A stretch of 64,000 nt of DNA, taken from Klebsiella sp. BIGb0138 (GTDB taxonomy: Bacteria > Pseudomonadota > Gammaproteobacteria > Enterobacterales > Enterobacteriaceae). Positions 26,752 through 37,066 of the stretch are shown here, in pieces. A program made the translations under genes and the position numbers. The stretch lies in contig NZ_SMCV01000004.1 in NCBI RefSeq assembly GCF_004342285.1, forward strand, positions 248,001 through 312,000, read 5' to 3'. The notes under the pieces were generated by a model. The model had not been told where the DNA came from. It did not search any database and saw nothing but the letters and a program-made list of their open reading frames with translations. The stretch's first letter is position 1; every line of letters starts with the position of its first letter.

Positions 26752-29700
26752 GACGAGTTTGCAAAGTGAATACCAGGGCCACCCGACGATTATCCACGTT
26801 TTGTCTGTCAGGGGCGCTGACGCTTGGCGCATTCGGCAGCGCCCAGGCGGCGGGCAATGATGCCGCCCTGCAGGCGCTGTTTGCGCAGGCTAACTACTGG
26901 CATGAAAAATCGCACGATGAGCTGGCGATGGAGTCGCTGCAAAAGGTGCTACTGGTCGATGCCAACAACACCCAGGCGCTGTATTTGATGGCGCTGTGGG
27001 CGCAGCAGGGCGGCGATTTGCAGACGGCCGCGCGCTGGCGGGAGCGGTTGGCAAAGGCGGACCCCAACAGCGCCAGTTTACAGGAGCTGGATACGGCCAA
27101 AAAAATGGCCCAGGTACCGCAAGGTCAACTGAACCTGGCGCGGCAGCAGGCGCGAAGCGGTAATATCCCCGCGGCGTTGACCACCTGGCGCAGTATGTTT
27201 AACGGCGATATCCCGCCGTCGGGGCTGGCGGCCGAATACTATATGACGATGGCCAGCGACAAGTCGCTCTATCCGCAGGCGCTGAGCGAACTGCGTCAAT
27301 ACGTCGCGCAGCATCCGCAGGAGAATGCGCCACGCGTGGCGTTGGGCAAGATGCTGACCTGGCGGGAAGATACCCGGCGGGAAGGGATCGCCATGCTGGA
27401 ACCGATGGCCAGCGGCAGTACAGATGCCGACAGCGGCCTGCGTCAGGCGCTGTTGTGGCTGGGGCCGCAGGCCGGCGACCAGCCGTTTTACGATACCTGG
27501 ATGCAGCGCCACCCGCAGGATAGCGAAGTGCAGAACTATTATCGCCAACGGCTGAGCGGGCAGGCGCGCGGGCAGGGGTTTGCCAACCTGAACAGCGGCA
27601 ACACGGCGGCGGCGAAGCAGCAGTTTGAGCAGGTCTTACAAACCAACCCGCAGGATGCGGACGCGCTGGCCGGGATGGGCTACATCGCCCAGCGGAACGG
27701 CGATTTTCAGGCCGCCTCGCAGTATCTGAACCGGGCGGCGGAACTCGGCGGCGCGGATTCGGCGGCGCGGCGCCAGCAGGCGGCCGATGCTCTGTTCTAT
27801 GGGCAGCTGGCCCAGGCGCAGCAGGCGTATAAACAGGGAAACATCAGCCAGGCGCTGGCGCTCTCCGCCCCGTTGGCTGAACAGAGCGGCGCACGCGGCA
27901 CATCGGCAAAACTGTTCCGCGCCGATGTGCTGCGGCACAACAAAGATCTGCCGCAGGCCGAGCAAACCCTGCGCTCGCTGCTCGATGAACAGCCGCAAAA
28001 CGGTCCGGCCCGCGAGAGTCTGTACTACGTCCTGCGTGAGCAGAATAAAACGGCAGAAGCGCAGGCGATGCTGCGTACGCTGCCGGAAAGCCTGCAGCAA
28101 AAACTGCAGCCGCGCGTGGTGACCGGCATGCCGGGAGATACGCTACGTCGGCAGGCGCAGGAACAGGCCAACGGCGGTAACGTGAGCGGCGCGATAGCGA
28201 CGCTGCGTCAGGGGGTTGCCCGCTATCCGGATGATAGCTGGATGCGCCTTGATTTAGCCCGCCTGCTGCAAAAATCCGGTAATGACGGCGAGGCCGCCTC
28301 GCTGATGGCTGCCGCGTATCGCCCCGGCGCCAGCGGCAGCGCGCTGTACGCGGCGGCGCTCTTCGCCAGCGAAAACGGCGGCTGGCAGCAGGCGCAAACG
28401 CTGCTGGGACGTATACCTGCCGCCAGTCAGACCGCGCAAATGCGTGAGTTACATCAGCGGGTAAACTACAACCTGCAGCTGGCAACCGCGCAAAATTATC
28501 TCTCCCAGGGCAATTCGGTCGCTGCCGCCAACACCTTGAGAGCGATGGCCGCCACGCCGCCGAAAGCACCGGCGGATGTCGGGAAGCTGGCGCGCCTGCT
28601 CGCGCAGAGCGGTGATGTCAGTAGCGCGGTCGCGCTGGTGCGCAATAGCATCAGCGGCGGGATATCAGGCAATGCCGGGGATTATGCCGACCAGGTGACG
28701 GTGCTCAATCAGGCCGGGCTGACTAACGAAGCGCAAAGCCTGTTAAGCAACCCCCAGCTTCAGGCCAGTAGTACGCCGACGCAGCTGGCGAGCATTCGCA
28801 ATGGCTATGTGATTAACGACGCCGATCGTTTACGTGAGCAGGGGAACTACGCCGCAGCCTATGACAAGCTGATGGCGGCGATGCAAAGCGATCCGCAAAA
28901 TACCGACCTGATGTTTGCCATGGCGCGTCTCTACCAGAGCGGCAAAATGAATAAAGAAGCCGGGGTGGTCTATGACTACCTGATGACCCGCGACACGCCG
29001 GATCAGGCGGCCCGCTCCGGGGCGATCGACGTGGCCCTGTCGGCGGGTGATAACGAGCGGGCGCAGCAGCTGGCAGGCGGGCTGCGCCAGGACAATACGC
29101 CGGATCGTTTACTGCTGCTGGCGCGGGTCGCGGAGGCCCAGGGACATCATCAGCAGGCCATGACGTATCTGCGCAGCGCCCGCGGCAAACTGCTGGGGCT
29201 GCAGAGTACTAACGGTGCGCAAACGCCAACGGTGGGCGGCGTGCTGGCGGCGGATAACCCCTTCGTGGGCGTCTCCCGTACGCCAGCCGCGACAAGAACG
29301 GCGTCGGCTTATGGCCAGTATATGCCGTGGCAGGTTTCGCAGGTGTCGACCGGAACCGGGACCTCGTTACCCGGTATCCAGCGCCCCGATCTGCCGGTGG
29401 AAACTGCGCAAACCCGCATGCTGCGTCAGGTCGATAGCATGATGGAGACGTTGCAGGAAAAAACCGCTACCTGGCTGCAGACCGGCATGGACGTTCGCGG
29501 CCGGGATGGTGAATCCGGTACCAGTAAGTTAACGGAGTTAAAAACGCCGCTGACCTGGTCCTCATCGCCGTTTGGCGATGCGCGTTTTGATTTTACCGTG
29601 ACGCCGGTGTCATTGAACGCCGGCACCGCCAGCGGCGATGCCTGGCGGCGCTACGGCGCAAACCCGCTCTCTAACGCGGTCTCTAATATGGTCACCACCG

Positions 29701-30800
29701 CCACTAAGGAGCAGGCGGCCATTGCGGCGATGACTGATGCGGAACGTACTACCTATTTCGCCAGCAACCCAGGCGCGCAGGCGTTGAGTTCGCTGGGGAC
29801 GCTGAGTGCGGCCGATTTTAACGCCACCAGCAGCAGCGGCATGGAGAATCTGGCGAAACTGGGGGCCTATGATTCCGGGCAGGTCGCCAGCTATCTGGCG
29901 GCATCGAGCCTGAAGCCGAGTATCGATCAGACCAGCGGCTCGACGGATGCGCAAAAAGCGAATGGCGTTGAGCTGGCCATGGCCCTGAGCGGCGATCGTT
30001 ACCGCCTTGATATCGGCAGCACGCCGCTGGGCCAGGATCTCAACACCGTGGTGGGGGGCGTGCAGTGGTCGCCGAAGCTCACCAACTATCTGTCGCTGAT
30101 TTTCACCGGGGAGCGTCGTTCGCTGACCGATAGCCTGCTGTCCTATGTCGGTCTGAAAGACGCCTACTCCGGGAAAAACTGGGGGCAGGTGACCAAAAAC
30201 GGCGGCACCCTGCAGCTGAGCTATGACGACGGCGACGCCGGTTTTTATGTCGGCGGCGGCGGGTACAGCTATCTGGGCCAGAATGTCGCCAGCAACACCA
30301 GCGTGAACGCCAACGCCGGGGTTTATCTGCGGCCTTACCATGACGAATATCGTCAGCTACAGGCCGGTTTGAGTATGAGCTACATGGATTACTCGAAGAA
30401 CCTGAGCTACTTCACCTACGGTCAGGGGGGCTATTTCAGCCCGCAAAACTATGTCAGCGTCTCGCTGCCGGTCAACCTGACGGAAAACTATGATAACTGG
30501 ACGATGAAGCTCGGCGGCTCGGTGGGCTATCAATCCTACAGCCAGGATAAGAGCGCCTACTTCCCGACCAATTCGGAATGGCAGCAGACCCTGGAGACCG
30601 CCGTTTCCAGTGGTTTTGCGAAAGAGGCCTACTATTCGGCGACCTCGAAGAGTGGGATTGGTTACACCTTGCGCGCCGGTGCGGATTACAAGGTCAACAA
30701 ACAGATGACGCTTGGCGGCCAGATTGGCTACGACACCTTCGGGGATTATAACGAGAGCACCGCAGGGCTCTATATCCGCTATATGCTGGGAGATTATTGA
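26748..30800 (+). CDS. bcsC: Cellulose export protein BcsC (first operon)
   Basis: A 1350-residue outer-membrane exporter. After an N-terminal signal (LTLGAFGSAQA) come many tetratricopeptide repeats to about residue 860, for example DADALAGMGYIAQRNGDFQA. The BcsC C-terminal domain follows, a 16-stranded beta-barrel in the E. coli homologue, with RYRLDIGSTPLGQDLNTVVG near 1083 and the strand-rich end GLYIRYMLGDY. It is about 190 residues longer than the second copy. The order A-B-C-D-Z, with bcsC before bcsZ, is typical of BcsD-type operons. It starts in an ATGA overlap with bcsB. Confidence 0.93.
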   Translation: MRRVCKVNTRATRRLSTFCLSGALTLGAFGSAQAAGNDAALQALFAQANYWHEKSHDELAMESLQKVLLVDANNTQALYLMALWAQQGGDLQTAARWRERLAKADPNSASLQELDTAKKMAQVPQGQLNLARQQARSGNIPAALTTWRSMFNGDIPPSGLAAEYYMTMASDKSLYPQALSELRQYVAQHPQENAPRVALGKMLTWREDTRREGIAMLEPMASGSTDADSGLRQALLWLGPQAGDQPFYDTWMQRHPQDSEVQNYYRQRLSGQARGQGFANLNSGNTAAAKQQFEQVLQTNPQDADALAGMGYIAQRNGDFQAASQYLNRAAELGGADSAARRQQAADALFYGQLAQAQQAYKQGNISQALALSAPLAEQSGARGTSAKLFRADVLRHNKDLPQAEQTLRSLLDEQPQNGPARESLYYVLREQNKTAEAQAMLRTLPESLQQKLQPRVVTGMPGDTLRRQAQEQANGGNVSGAIATLRQGVARYPDDSWMRLDLARLLQKSGNDGEAASLMAAAYRPGASGSALYAAALFASENGGWQQAQTLLGRIPAASQTAQMRELHQRVNYNLQLATAQNYLSQGNSVAAANTLRAMAATPPKAPADVGKLARLLAQSGDVSSAVALVRNSISGGISGNAGDYADQVTVLNQAGLTNEAQSLLSNPQLQASSTPTQLASIRNGYVINDADRLREQGNYAAAYDKLMAAMQSDPQNTDLMFAMARLYQSGKMNKEAGVVYDYLMTRDTPDQAARSGAIDVALSAGDNERAQQLAGGLRQDNTPDRLLLLARVAEAQGHHQQAMTYLRSARGKLLGLQSTNGAQTPTVGGVLAADNPFVGVSRTPAATRTASAYGQYMPWQVSQVSTGTGTSLPGIQRPDLPVETAQTRMLRQVDSMMETLQEKTATWLQTGMDVRGRDGESGTSKLTELKTPLTWSSSPFGDARFDFTVTPVSLNAGTASGDAWRRYGANPLSNAVSNMVTTATKEQAAIAAMTDAERTTYFASNPGAQALSSLGTLSAADFNATSSSGMENLAKLGAYDSGQVASYLAASSLKPSIDQTSGSTDAQKANGVELAMALSGDRYRLDIGSTPLGQDLNTVVGGVQWSPKLTNYLSLIFTGERRSLTDSLLSYVGLKDAYSGKNWGQVTKNGGTLQLSYDDGDAGFYVGGGGYSYLGQNVASNTSVNANAGVYLRPYHDEYRQLQAGLSMSYMDYSKNLSYFTYGQGGYFSPQNYVSVSLPVNLTENYDNWTMKLGGSVGYQSYSQDKSAYFPTNSEWQQTLETAVSSGFAKEAYYSATSKSGIGYTLRAGADYKVNKQMTLGGQIGYDTFGDYNESTAGLYIRYMLGDY

Positions 30801-30802
30801 TC

Positions 30803-31276
30803 ATGACGGAGAATAATAACGCGGAGGTCATGGCCTGGTTTCAACAGCAGCAAACGCCCGCCGGATGGTTTGATCTGCTGAGCATCATGGTGGACGGGAT
30901 GCTGAACAATGCCGGCGAGCTGGGGAGCCAACCCTTCCTGCGGCAGATGGGGGAGGCGCTGGCGGAGAGTTATCCGCTGCCGGAGTCGGAGACGGTCGGC
31001 GCGCTGGAGAGCAATATCAACCAGCTGCTGAGCCGTTTTCAGTGGGGGATGGTCACCCTCGAGGTGAGCGACGAGGGGCTGCGATTGCGCCACCGGGCGC
31101 TGCCGGTTAGCCGCGATGAAGCGCAGCGCGTGCGTTGGTGTAATGCATTTTGTGCCATACTCGAAGGGCTTTATTCTCGCTGGCTGCGGGGACAGGGCGG
31201 CGGTGCGCACGTGGTTTTACAGCGTGAGCGTTTGTTCTCAGTCTCTGATGTTCAGTTCCTCTACTTCCATCCATAG
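30803..31276 (+). CDS. bcsD: Cellulose synthase subunit BcsD
   Basis: A 157-residue protein, Gln/Met-rich at the start (MTENNNAEVMAWFQQQQT), with helices and a C-terminal strand segment (LFSVSDVQFLYFHP). BcsD of Komagataeibacter forms octamers in the periplasm through which glucan chains pass to be bundled into crystalline fibres; in enterobacteria its location is less certain, and no signal peptide is visible here. The ATG at 30803 is two codons after a TTG that overlaps the bcsC stop; GGGAGA lies 9 bases upstream. Presence of BcsD and BcsO is what separates this operon from the second. Confidence 0.88.
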   Translation: MTENNNAEVMAWFQQQQTPAGWFDLLSIMVDGMLNNAGELGSQPFLRQMGEALAESYPLPESETVGALESNINQLLSRFQWGMVTLEVSDEGLRLRHRALPVSRDEAQRVRWCNAFCAILEGLYSRWLRGQGGGAHVVLQRERLFSVSDVQFLYFHP

Positions 31277-31287
31277 CGGGTGAATCT

Positions 31288-32289
31288 ATGTCCTTGCGTG
31301 CTGCAGTGGCGGTCATGCTTACCACCATGATGATGGTACTCCCGCGCGCGTGGGCAGATACCGCCTGGGAGAGCTATAAATCACGGTTTATGATGGCTGA
31401 CGGGCGGATCGTGGATACGGGCAACGGTAATATCTCGCATACCGAAGGGCAGGGGTTCGCGATGCTGCTGGCGGTGGCGAAAAACGATCGGCCCGCCTTC
31501 GATAAACTGTGGCAATGGACCGATAAGACGCTGCGCAATAAAGATAACGGGCTGTTTTACTGGCGCTATAACCCCGTCGCTCCGGACCCTGTCGCCGATA
31601 AAAATGATGCGACCGATGGCGATACTATGATTGCGTGGGCGCTGCTTCGCGCCCAGCAGCAGTGGGGGGATAAAGCCTACGGTGCCGCCTCCGACGCCAT
31701 TACCGCTGCGCTGCTGAAATATACCGTGGTGACCTTTGCCAATCGTCAGGTGATGCTCCCCGGCGCCAGGGGCTTCAACCACAATGACCATCTCAACCTG
31801 AATCCGTCCTACTTTATTTTCCCCGCCTGGCAGGCCTTCGCGGCACGTACGCACCTGACGGCCTGGCGCAAACTGCAGAGCGATGGCCAGGCGCTGCTGG
31901 CCAAAATGGCATGGGGTAAGGCGCAGCTGCCCAGCGATTGGGTGGCGCTGAAAGCCGACGGCACGATGGAGCCCGCCAAAGAGTGGCCGCCGCGTATGAG
32001 CTATGACGCGATTCGTATTCCGCTGTATGTGTCCTGGGCAGACCCGCACAGCGCGCTGCTGACGCCGTGGAAAAACTGGTTTCAGCGCTATTCGCGGCTG
32101 CAAACGCCAGCGTGGATCAACGTCACGACCAACGAGGTTTCCCCATGGTTTATGACCGGCGGTCTGCTGGCGGTACGCGATTTAACCGTCGGCGAACCGC
32201 AGGCCGAGCCGCAGATTACCGCCGAGGATGATTACTACTCCGCCAGTCTGAAGCTGCTGGTCTGGCTGGCGAGCAGCCAGCGGCCCTGA
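31288..32289 (+). CDS. bcsZ: Endo-1,4-beta-glucanase BcsZ (GH8), first operon
   Basis: A 333-residue periplasmic family-8 glycosyl hydrolase. A signal peptide ends after VLPRAWA near residue 23. The proton-donor Glu is in HTEGQGFAM (Glu53); YDAIRIPLY near residue 240 holds the expected second acidic residue. It trims or edits nascent cellulose and is required for normal output in several species. Last gene of the first operon, 11 bases after bcsD. The map-like gene faces it from the other side with 41 bases between stops and no strong hairpin. Confidence 0.93.
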   Translation: MSLRAAVAVMLTTMMMVLPRAWADTAWESYKSRFMMADGRIVDTGNGNISHTEGQGFAMLLAVAKNDRPAFDKLWQWTDKTLRNKDNGLFYWRYNPVAPDPVADKNDATDGDTMIAWALLRAQQQWGDKAYGAASDAITAALLKYTVVTFANRQVMLPGARGFNHNDHLNLNPSYFIFPAWQAFAARTHLTAWRKLQSDGQALLAKMAWGKAQLPSDWVALKADGTMEPAKEWPPRMSYDAIRIPLYVSWADPHSALLTPWKNWFQRYSRLQTPAWINVTTNEVSPWFMTGGLLAVRDLTVGEPQAEPQITAEDDYYSASLKLLVWLASSQRP

Positions 32290-32330
32290 TCGGCGGCCGC
32301 TGGCAATATTCCTGCGTGGCGGTTGCGGGG

Positions 32331-33110
32331 TTAGCCTGCCGGGGTTTCCCCGTTACGCAGCGTCAGGACTTCAAAACCCTCCGCGGTCACGGCAATGGTA
32401 TGTTCCCATTGCGCCGAGAGTTTTTTATCGCGGGTGACCACCGTCCAGCCATCTTTTTTGATTTTTGTCCGGCTATCGCCCTGATTAACCATCGGTTCAA
32501 TGGTAAAGACCATCCCTTCCTGTAGTACGGCACCGGTGCCGGGCTTGCCGTAGTGCAGCACCTGCGGCTCTTCATGCATCTCCTGTCCCACGCCGTGGCC
32601 GCAATACTCCCTGACAACGCTGTAGCCGTTGCTTTCGACATAGCGTTGAATCGCATGGCCGATATCGCCCAGCGTGGCGCCGGGCTTCACCGCCTTGATG
32701 CCTTGCCACATGGCCTCGTAGGTCTTTTTCACCAGCCTGCGGGCCAGCGGCGAAACGTCACCGATCAAATACATTTTGCTGGAATCCGCGATCAGACCCC
32801 CTTTTTCCAGCGTAATGTCGACATTGACGATAGCGCCTGATTTCAGATGCTCCGTCTCTTTCGGCATGCCGTGGCACACCACTTCGTTCACCGAGGTATT
32901 CAGCACGTAGGGATAGTCATATTGTCCCTTGCTGGCGGGTCGGGCGTGCAGCTGATTGACGATAAAATCTTCCACCCGGTTGTTGATTTCCATGGTGGTC
33001 ACCCCAGGCTGGATAAAGCCGTCCAGCATCTCAAAGACGGAGGCTAACAGCTCCCCGGCGCGGCGCTGTCTGGCCAGCTGATCCGCGGTTTTAATGGGAA
33101 TTGATGGCAT
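32331..33110 (-). CDS. Second type I methionine aminopeptidase (Map paralogue) coupled to a ParD-like gene
   Basis: A 259-residue type I methionyl aminopeptidase. All five metal ligands are present: Asp98, Asp109, His172, Glu205 and Glu236 (NVDIT, IADSSKMY, GHGVGQ, TIEPM, QWEHT), plus the catalytic His80 (VVCHG) and His179. Residues that line the methionine pocket in E. coli Map (Cys59, Tyr62, Cys70, Phe177) align with Ser60, Gln63, Asn71 and Met178 here. It is thus probably an active hydrolase with altered specificity (inference). E. coli has only one map, next to rpsB, so this is an extra copy. Its first 20 bases overlap the end of the ParD-like gene, implying coupled translation. Confidence 0.9.
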   Translation of the reverse strand: MPSIPIKTADQLARQRRAGELLASVFEMLDGFIQPGVTTMEINNRVEDFIVNQLHARPASKGQYDYPYVLNTSVNEVVCHGMPKETEHLKSGAIVNVDITLEKGGLIADSSKMYLIGDVSPLARRLVKKTYEAMWQGIKAVKPGATLGDIGHAIQRYVESNGYSVVREYCGHGVGQEMHEEPQVLHYGKPGTGAVLQEGMVFTIEPMVNQGDSRTKIKKDGWTVVTRDKKLSAQWEHTIAVTAEGFEVLTLRNGETPAG

Positions 33111-33309
33111 TGATCACCTCCAGTAAGCGATCGGAACCTGATTTAAGCATCATCATCTTGATTTGCTGGTGGTTAAGCTCCGGATAGAGCTCGCTCATCA
33201 TACCCAGTCGGATCCAGTATTCGGCCTGAGCGTTCACCGAACGTGACATTGCCTTGCTGGCATCGCGGATGTCGTCATGCAGCAGGTCGGAGATTTTTAC
33301 GATTCCCAT
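33091..33309 (-). CDS. ParD-like antitoxin-family protein
   Basis: A 72-residue protein, MGIVKISDLLHDDIRDASKA then MSRSVNAQAEYWIRLGMMSE. It has the strand-helix-helix pattern of a ribbon-helix-helix protein and matches the ParD-like family. Such proteins normally bind DNA as dimers and neutralise a ParE toxin. No ParE or other toxin is nearby; the next gene, overlapping by 20 bases, is a methionine aminopeptidase. The start is uncertain: ATG at 33309 has GGTGTG 7 bases upstream, while one at 33324 adds MVCIY. The AT-rich 130 bases upstream (TATATATACACACC) may include its own operator. Confidence 0.75.
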   Translation of the reverse strand: MGIVKISDLLHDDIRDASKAMSRSVNAQAEYWIRLGMMSELYPELNHQQIKMMMLKSGSDRLLEVINAINSH

Positions 33310-33452
33310 ATATATACACACCATAATGATTCATATACATATCGTATATTCTTCCGCGCGCGCTGTCACATCTGTTTTTATCGGGGGGAAGGGAATTGCC
33401 GGCAACAAGAAGAGAGGGGGGAGCGGCGGAGGGATGGCGATGTATTGGTTTG

Positions 33453-33485
33453 AACAGGCCGCAAGGAGGAACCTTGCGGCCTGTT
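33453..33485 (-). terminator. Hairpin ending the bcsEFG transcript
   Basis: AACAGGCCGCAAGG (33453-33466) and CCTTGCGGCCTGTT (33472-33485) are perfect 14-bp arms around a 5-base loop. It begins 4 bases past the bcsG stop on the minus strand. The tail CAAACC is poor in T, so it may be an imperfect terminator or mRNA-end stabiliser. Confidence 0.65.
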
Positions 33486-33489
33486 GGGA

Positions 33490-35151
33490 TTACTGCGGGT
33501 ACGGAACCCAGCTTCCGCCGTTGAGCTGGACGTAAGGCTTGCCTTGATACTGGATGACAATGGCGTTGGCGTTTTCCGATACCGCCGCGCTTTGCGGCAG
33601 ATTGGCGGTGTACTGCTGCCAGTCAACGTTGTCTTCGGTAAACATCTTGCCGTCCAGCGCGCGAACCACCAGTTCAGAGATCGCCAGGTAGCTGGTCGGC
33701 CGATCGATGATCACCGGGCTGCCCTGATGCGGCGCCTTCATACCGAAGAATTTCACCGCCGTCGGAACGTGGGTAATTGACGGGCTGGGGATATCGCGCA
33801 GACCAGAAACCTGCATTTTGTCGCCCTTCAGCGCCCCGCCGTGCTCCGGCACGACCACCACCATCACTTTACGACCCGATTTTTCCAGTTCGGTAAAGAA
33901 ACTGTCCAGCTCGTCGAAGAGTTTCTGCGCGCGCACTTTGTAATCCGCGGTTTTGCTCTGCCCCGGGAAGTGGTTGCCGTCGTGCAGCGGCAAGGTATTG
34001 TAGAAGGTGGCGGTACGCGGCGTATTCTGTTTCTCCAGGGTTTGCAGCCAGCGGTTCAGGGTCGCCTGGTCGTCGTAGACCGGCGAGCCGTCGAAACCTT
34101 GTAAAATCACCGGCAGGCCGGTCTGATCCATCAGCGGGCTTTGCATACCGCCGAGGGAACGCAGCTCTTTCAGGAAGTCGCCGAACTGACCGTTGTGGCC
34201 CAGCATCAGCTGCTGGGCGAAGCCAAGTTTCGCCAGGTTTTCGAACAGGTAGCAGTCGCTACCCGACGGCTGATACAGGTTGGTATGCGACAGCTGACCG
34301 CAGCTGGCGCGCAGCAGGCGAACCGCCGCCGGGCCGCTGTAAGAGGTCGCCGAGTTAAAGTTTTTGAACACGATATCGAAGTGCTTCCATAGCGGATGAT
34401 CCATCAGCCCGGCGGCTTCAATATCTGACCATGACAGGGAGCAAATGTTGATAATCAGCAGATCGAACGGTTGGGCGTCGGCAGGCAGCTGCTCCGGGAA
34501 CGGCGTTTTACGTTTCTGTTCCGTCGCATAGAAGGTGTTGAGCCAGTTGCTCAGATTTGCTGAGGTTGGCGGTTCGCTTTGCGGGGGAATATCGCTATTG
34601 GCCGCGGCGGCGGTTGCCGGAGCCGCCGGATTCGCGGTGGTTGCCGCGGCGACCGTCGGTTGGCCCGCAGGCCATAGCGTAAAGGCCGGAAGCAGAGGGC
34701 TGATAGCGAGCCAGACCATGACGATGGAGACCAGTACCGTCACCCGTAGCCACTGGCTGAGGAACAGCCACAGCACCAGCAGCAAGAAGAAGGCGCCGAC
34801 CATATTCCAGTTAATAAAGCGGGTCACCAGATCCCAGAGATAATCGGCGCTGAAGCCGGCAAGCTGCGAGCCCTGGGTGAGAATGCTTTCCGGTCCCGGC
34901 AGCCAGGTGTCATGCCAGAACAGCCCGATACCGAGGGGAATGGCAATCCAGTGGCGCAGGCGGTGCAGCGAATATTGAGGCAGCGGAACCAGCAAAAACG
35001 CGAGAAACACCAGGTTCAGCATTGGGTGAAAATTAAGATATCCCGCCCAGAGCAGCGCAAACTTTACCAGGAAGTAAAGATTCCATCCGCCCAGGCCGCG
35101 CCAGTACTGCCAGAGAGGGAGCGGCGTAGCGTTAGTTTTAGGAGTCGTCAT
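33490..35151 (-). CDS. bcsG: Cellulose phosphoethanolamine transferase BcsG
   Basis: A 553-residue inner-membrane protein. About four to five helices fill residues 20-165, then a Pro/Ala-rich linker leads to a periplasmic alkaline-phosphatase-fold domain. It attaches phosphoethanolamine to glucose units, giving pEtN-cellulose. Expected catalytic elements are visible: the zinc Cys in NICSLSWSD, the nucleophile Ser in [12 protein letters not shown], and Glu-His in VVPEHGG. It starts in an ATGA overlap with bcsF and is the last gene of bcsEFG. No bcsG accompanies the first cellulose operon. Confidence 0.95.
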   Translation of the reverse strand: MTTPKTNATPLPLWQYWRGLGGWNLYFLVKFALLWAGYLNFHPMLNLVFLAFLLVPLPQYSLHRLRHWIAIPLGIGLFWHDTWLPGPESILTQGSQLAGFSADYLWDLVTRFINWNMVGAFFLLLVLWLFLSQWLRVTVLVSIVMVWLAISPLLPAFTLWPAGQPTVAAATTANPAAPATAAAANSDIPPQSEPPTSANLSNWLNTFYATEQKRKTPFPEQLPADAQPFDLLIINICSLSWSDIEAAGLMDHPLWKHFDIVFKNFNSATSYSGPAAVRLLRASCGQLSHTNLYQPSGSDCYLFENLAKLGFAQQLMLGHNGQFGDFLKELRSLGGMQSPLMDQTGLPVILQGFDGSPVYDDQATLNRWLQTLEKQNTPRTATFYNTLPLHDGNHFPGQSKTADYKVRAQKLFDELDSFFTELEKSGRKVMVVVVPEHGGALKGDKMQVSGLRDIPSPSITHVPTAVKFFGMKAPHQGSPVIIDRPTSYLAISELVVRALDGKMFTEDNVDWQQYTANLPQSAAVSENANAIVIQYQGKPYVQLNGGSWVPYPQ

Positions 35152-35345
35152 TTGTTCGGTTTGCCTTGCTGAGTTGGTGCTTCCCGGCGTAATACGCCAG
35201 CCGGTTTGACATAACGGGGTTTAAAGAACATCAAGCGTAAAGTGGTGCGAATACGGCGCTGGTAATGGCGCGTCAGGTATCCCAACGGAAAAAACAACAG
35301 GGCGCATAATACAACCAGCTGCATAATATCGCTGATGGACATCAT
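35148..35345 (-). CDS. bcsF: BcsF, small membrane protein of the cellulose complex
   Basis: A 65-residue single-pass membrane protein: the helix [18 protein letters not shown] is followed by a basic cytosolic tail ([19 protein letters not shown]). E. coli BcsF recruits the c-di-GMP sensor BcsE to the membrane beside BcsG. The start MMSISDI mirrors E. coli MMTISDI. It overlaps bcsE and bcsG by 4 bases each, so the three proteins should be made together. Confidence 0.93.
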   Translation of the reverse strand: MMSISDIMQLVVLCALLFFPLGYLTRHYQRRIRTTLRLMFFKPRYVKPAGVLRREAPTQQGKPNK

Positions 35346-36898
35346 GACGTTTGCTCCCGGTCAGTAAAGAGGCGATGCGGTTCAGGAACCCGCCGCCAGC
35401 TGCGCCCGTCATGGGTCGCATTGATGGCTTCGTTCTTCTCCATGCTAATCGGCAGCGGCGTGGTCCATTGATCCGGCGCGATCCCGCGCATCAGGATGAT
35501 TTCTGAAGTGATCTGCTTATCTTCAAACCAGATCATGCGGTTGGAAAATATATCGCCGGTCGGTAAAGGGAAAATATGGTTTAACGCGGTATCGAGATCG
35601 TTAACCCGGCAAAACGACAAAAACAGCACCAGCCGGTTATTGCCGATGGTCATAATATCGCCCATCCGGTTTGGTCGGCACAGGGTTAGCGCCTGTTCGA
35701 CGCGCAGCCCCGGCGCCGGGCGTAATGCGACCATCACGCCCTTGCTATCCGCCGGCAGCATGGTGTTGGCCATAATGTTATGCACGGCTTCGCAGAAGGC
35801 ATCCCATTTCTGATAGCCGCGCAGCTTAAGCGGCTGGCTCCAGGTGAGGAGGGTGGCGAAATCGTCCGGGATGTGCCGGGTAAACTTCTGGTTCTGCACG
35901 CTTTCAATCAGCGTCAGGCAGCGCGAAAGCGGCGCGCTGGACGGTATCACCATATTCGCGCCGCTGCTCAGCAACAGACGCTCATCGGTCGCGCGCAGGC
36001 TGGGCGTCTGCTCGCGCACCACAATTTTTAATGCGCTGCCGCGCTGGTGACGCAGGGTGTGGATATAGCGCCCGAGCTGTTCAATCTGCTCGTTCTGGGT
36101 GATGGAAAAGAGCAGCGTCGCCGCCTGCGCCGTTCGCCCCGCGTTGAACACGGCGTCGTTGGTATCAAACAGCGTCCAGTATTCAGAAAGCGGCGGAGCC
36201 CCTTCCAGTACCCGCAGGTTGCTCAGCACCGCTTTTTCATCGCTGCGCGGCTGCACGAGTTTCTCTTCGTCCTGCGCCAGCCGCCAGCCGTCTTCAGCCT
36301 GTAAAATGGTGAGCTGTTGCTGGGCGCTCATTCCTTTTTCACTGCCCCACCAGGCAATATCAAATAGAAAGCTGTCGCCCTGATAACGGATACTGGCAAG
36401 ACCGGAAAGGGCACGATGCTCGCGTAATAAGGGGGAAAGTTGCCGGTCGACGTCATTACCTGAATTAAGAATTAATAAGCAGCATTTATGATATTTAGCC
36501 CAACGCTGAGATTTTTCTACCCATTCGCATAATTTTTCACTTTTTATGTTTTGCCAGGCATTTTCTGCACCCAGAAGAATAAACAAATAATTGCCAGGAT
36601 CGACAGAGCACAGCAGGTCACGATGCATTTCTGCCAGCCCTTCCGCATGGTTCGGCATGGTAAATAACGCTATTTTTTCCGGGCCGTGAGATTTATTTAA
36701 TGATATGATTTTATTTGGTTTATCACCCATCACGATGGCCGCGACCTGACTCTCTTTGTCCTGGGCTGCCAGGGTCTGATTAAGCAGACTGACCGCATCG
36801 GCATAGCGATCGACGTTGAGCCACCAGACACCCCCAACGGGCATATGGCAAACTTCGTCCCATAATGATGAAATACCTAAAGTATAAACGATATTCAC
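35342..36898 (-). CDS. bcsE: c-di-GMP-binding cellulose regulator BcsE
   Basis: A 518-residue cytosolic protein. It has a degenerate receiver-like N-terminal region and a GIL (GGDEF I-site-like) C-terminal region whose RMGD at residues 411-414 corresponds to the RxGD c-di-GMP site of E. coli BcsE. Flanking sequence [13 protein letters not shown] and [12 protein letters not shown] is strongly conserved. BcsE raises cellulose output and binds the BcsRQ complex. First gene of bcsEFG, divergent from bcsR. Confidence 0.94.
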   Translation of the reverse strand: MNIVYTLGISSLWDEVCHMPVGGVWWLNVDRYADAVSLLNQTLAAQDKESQVAAIVMGDKPNKIISLNKSHGPEKIALFTMPNHAEGLAEMHRDLLCSVDPGNYLFILLGAENAWQNIKSEKLCEWVEKSQRWAKYHKCCLLILNSGNDVDRQLSPLLREHRALSGLASIRYQGDSFLFDIAWWGSEKGMSAQQQLTILQAEDGWRLAQDEEKLVQPRSDEKAVLSNLRVLEGAPPLSEYWTLFDTNDAVFNAGRTAQAATLLFSITQNEQIEQLGRYIHTLRHQRGSALKIVVREQTPSLRATDERLLLSSGANMVIPSSAPLSRCLTLIESVQNQKFTRHIPDDFATLLTWSQPLKLRGYQKWDAFCEAVHNIMANTMLPADSKGVMVALRPAPGLRVEQALTLCRPNRMGDIMTIGNNRLVLFLSFCRVNDLDTALNHIFPLPTGDIFSNRMIWFEDKQITSEIILMRGIAPDQWTTPLPISMEKNEAINATHDGRSWRRVPEPHRLFTDREQTS

Positions 36899-37066
36899 GT
36901 CGTTCCTCGCGCGCCCTGATTCATACTGGATCAGTTTACTAGCGAAAGCGTCAGAGTAAACCTAACATTGAAATTAAAGGGTATCAGTTTTAGCATATAT
37001 AGGTGATTTGAGAATGAGCCTTTTACACCTCGGGTTTTATTTATGTGTTTTTGAATGGATAGAGAA
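36899..37066. promoter_or_regulatory. Divergent promoter region of bcsEFG and bcsRQABZC
   Basis: 168 AT-rich bases between the bcsE and bcsR starts must hold both promoters. The only symmetry seen is AGGTG/CACCT near 36999-37029. I could not assign -10/-35 boxes or regulator sites with confidence. Confidence 0.5.

Noticed and set aside
32290-33490. A ParE or other toxin gene beside the ParD-like gene
   Set aside because: Both strands were read between bcsZ and bcsG; only Map and the ParD-like protein have coding character.
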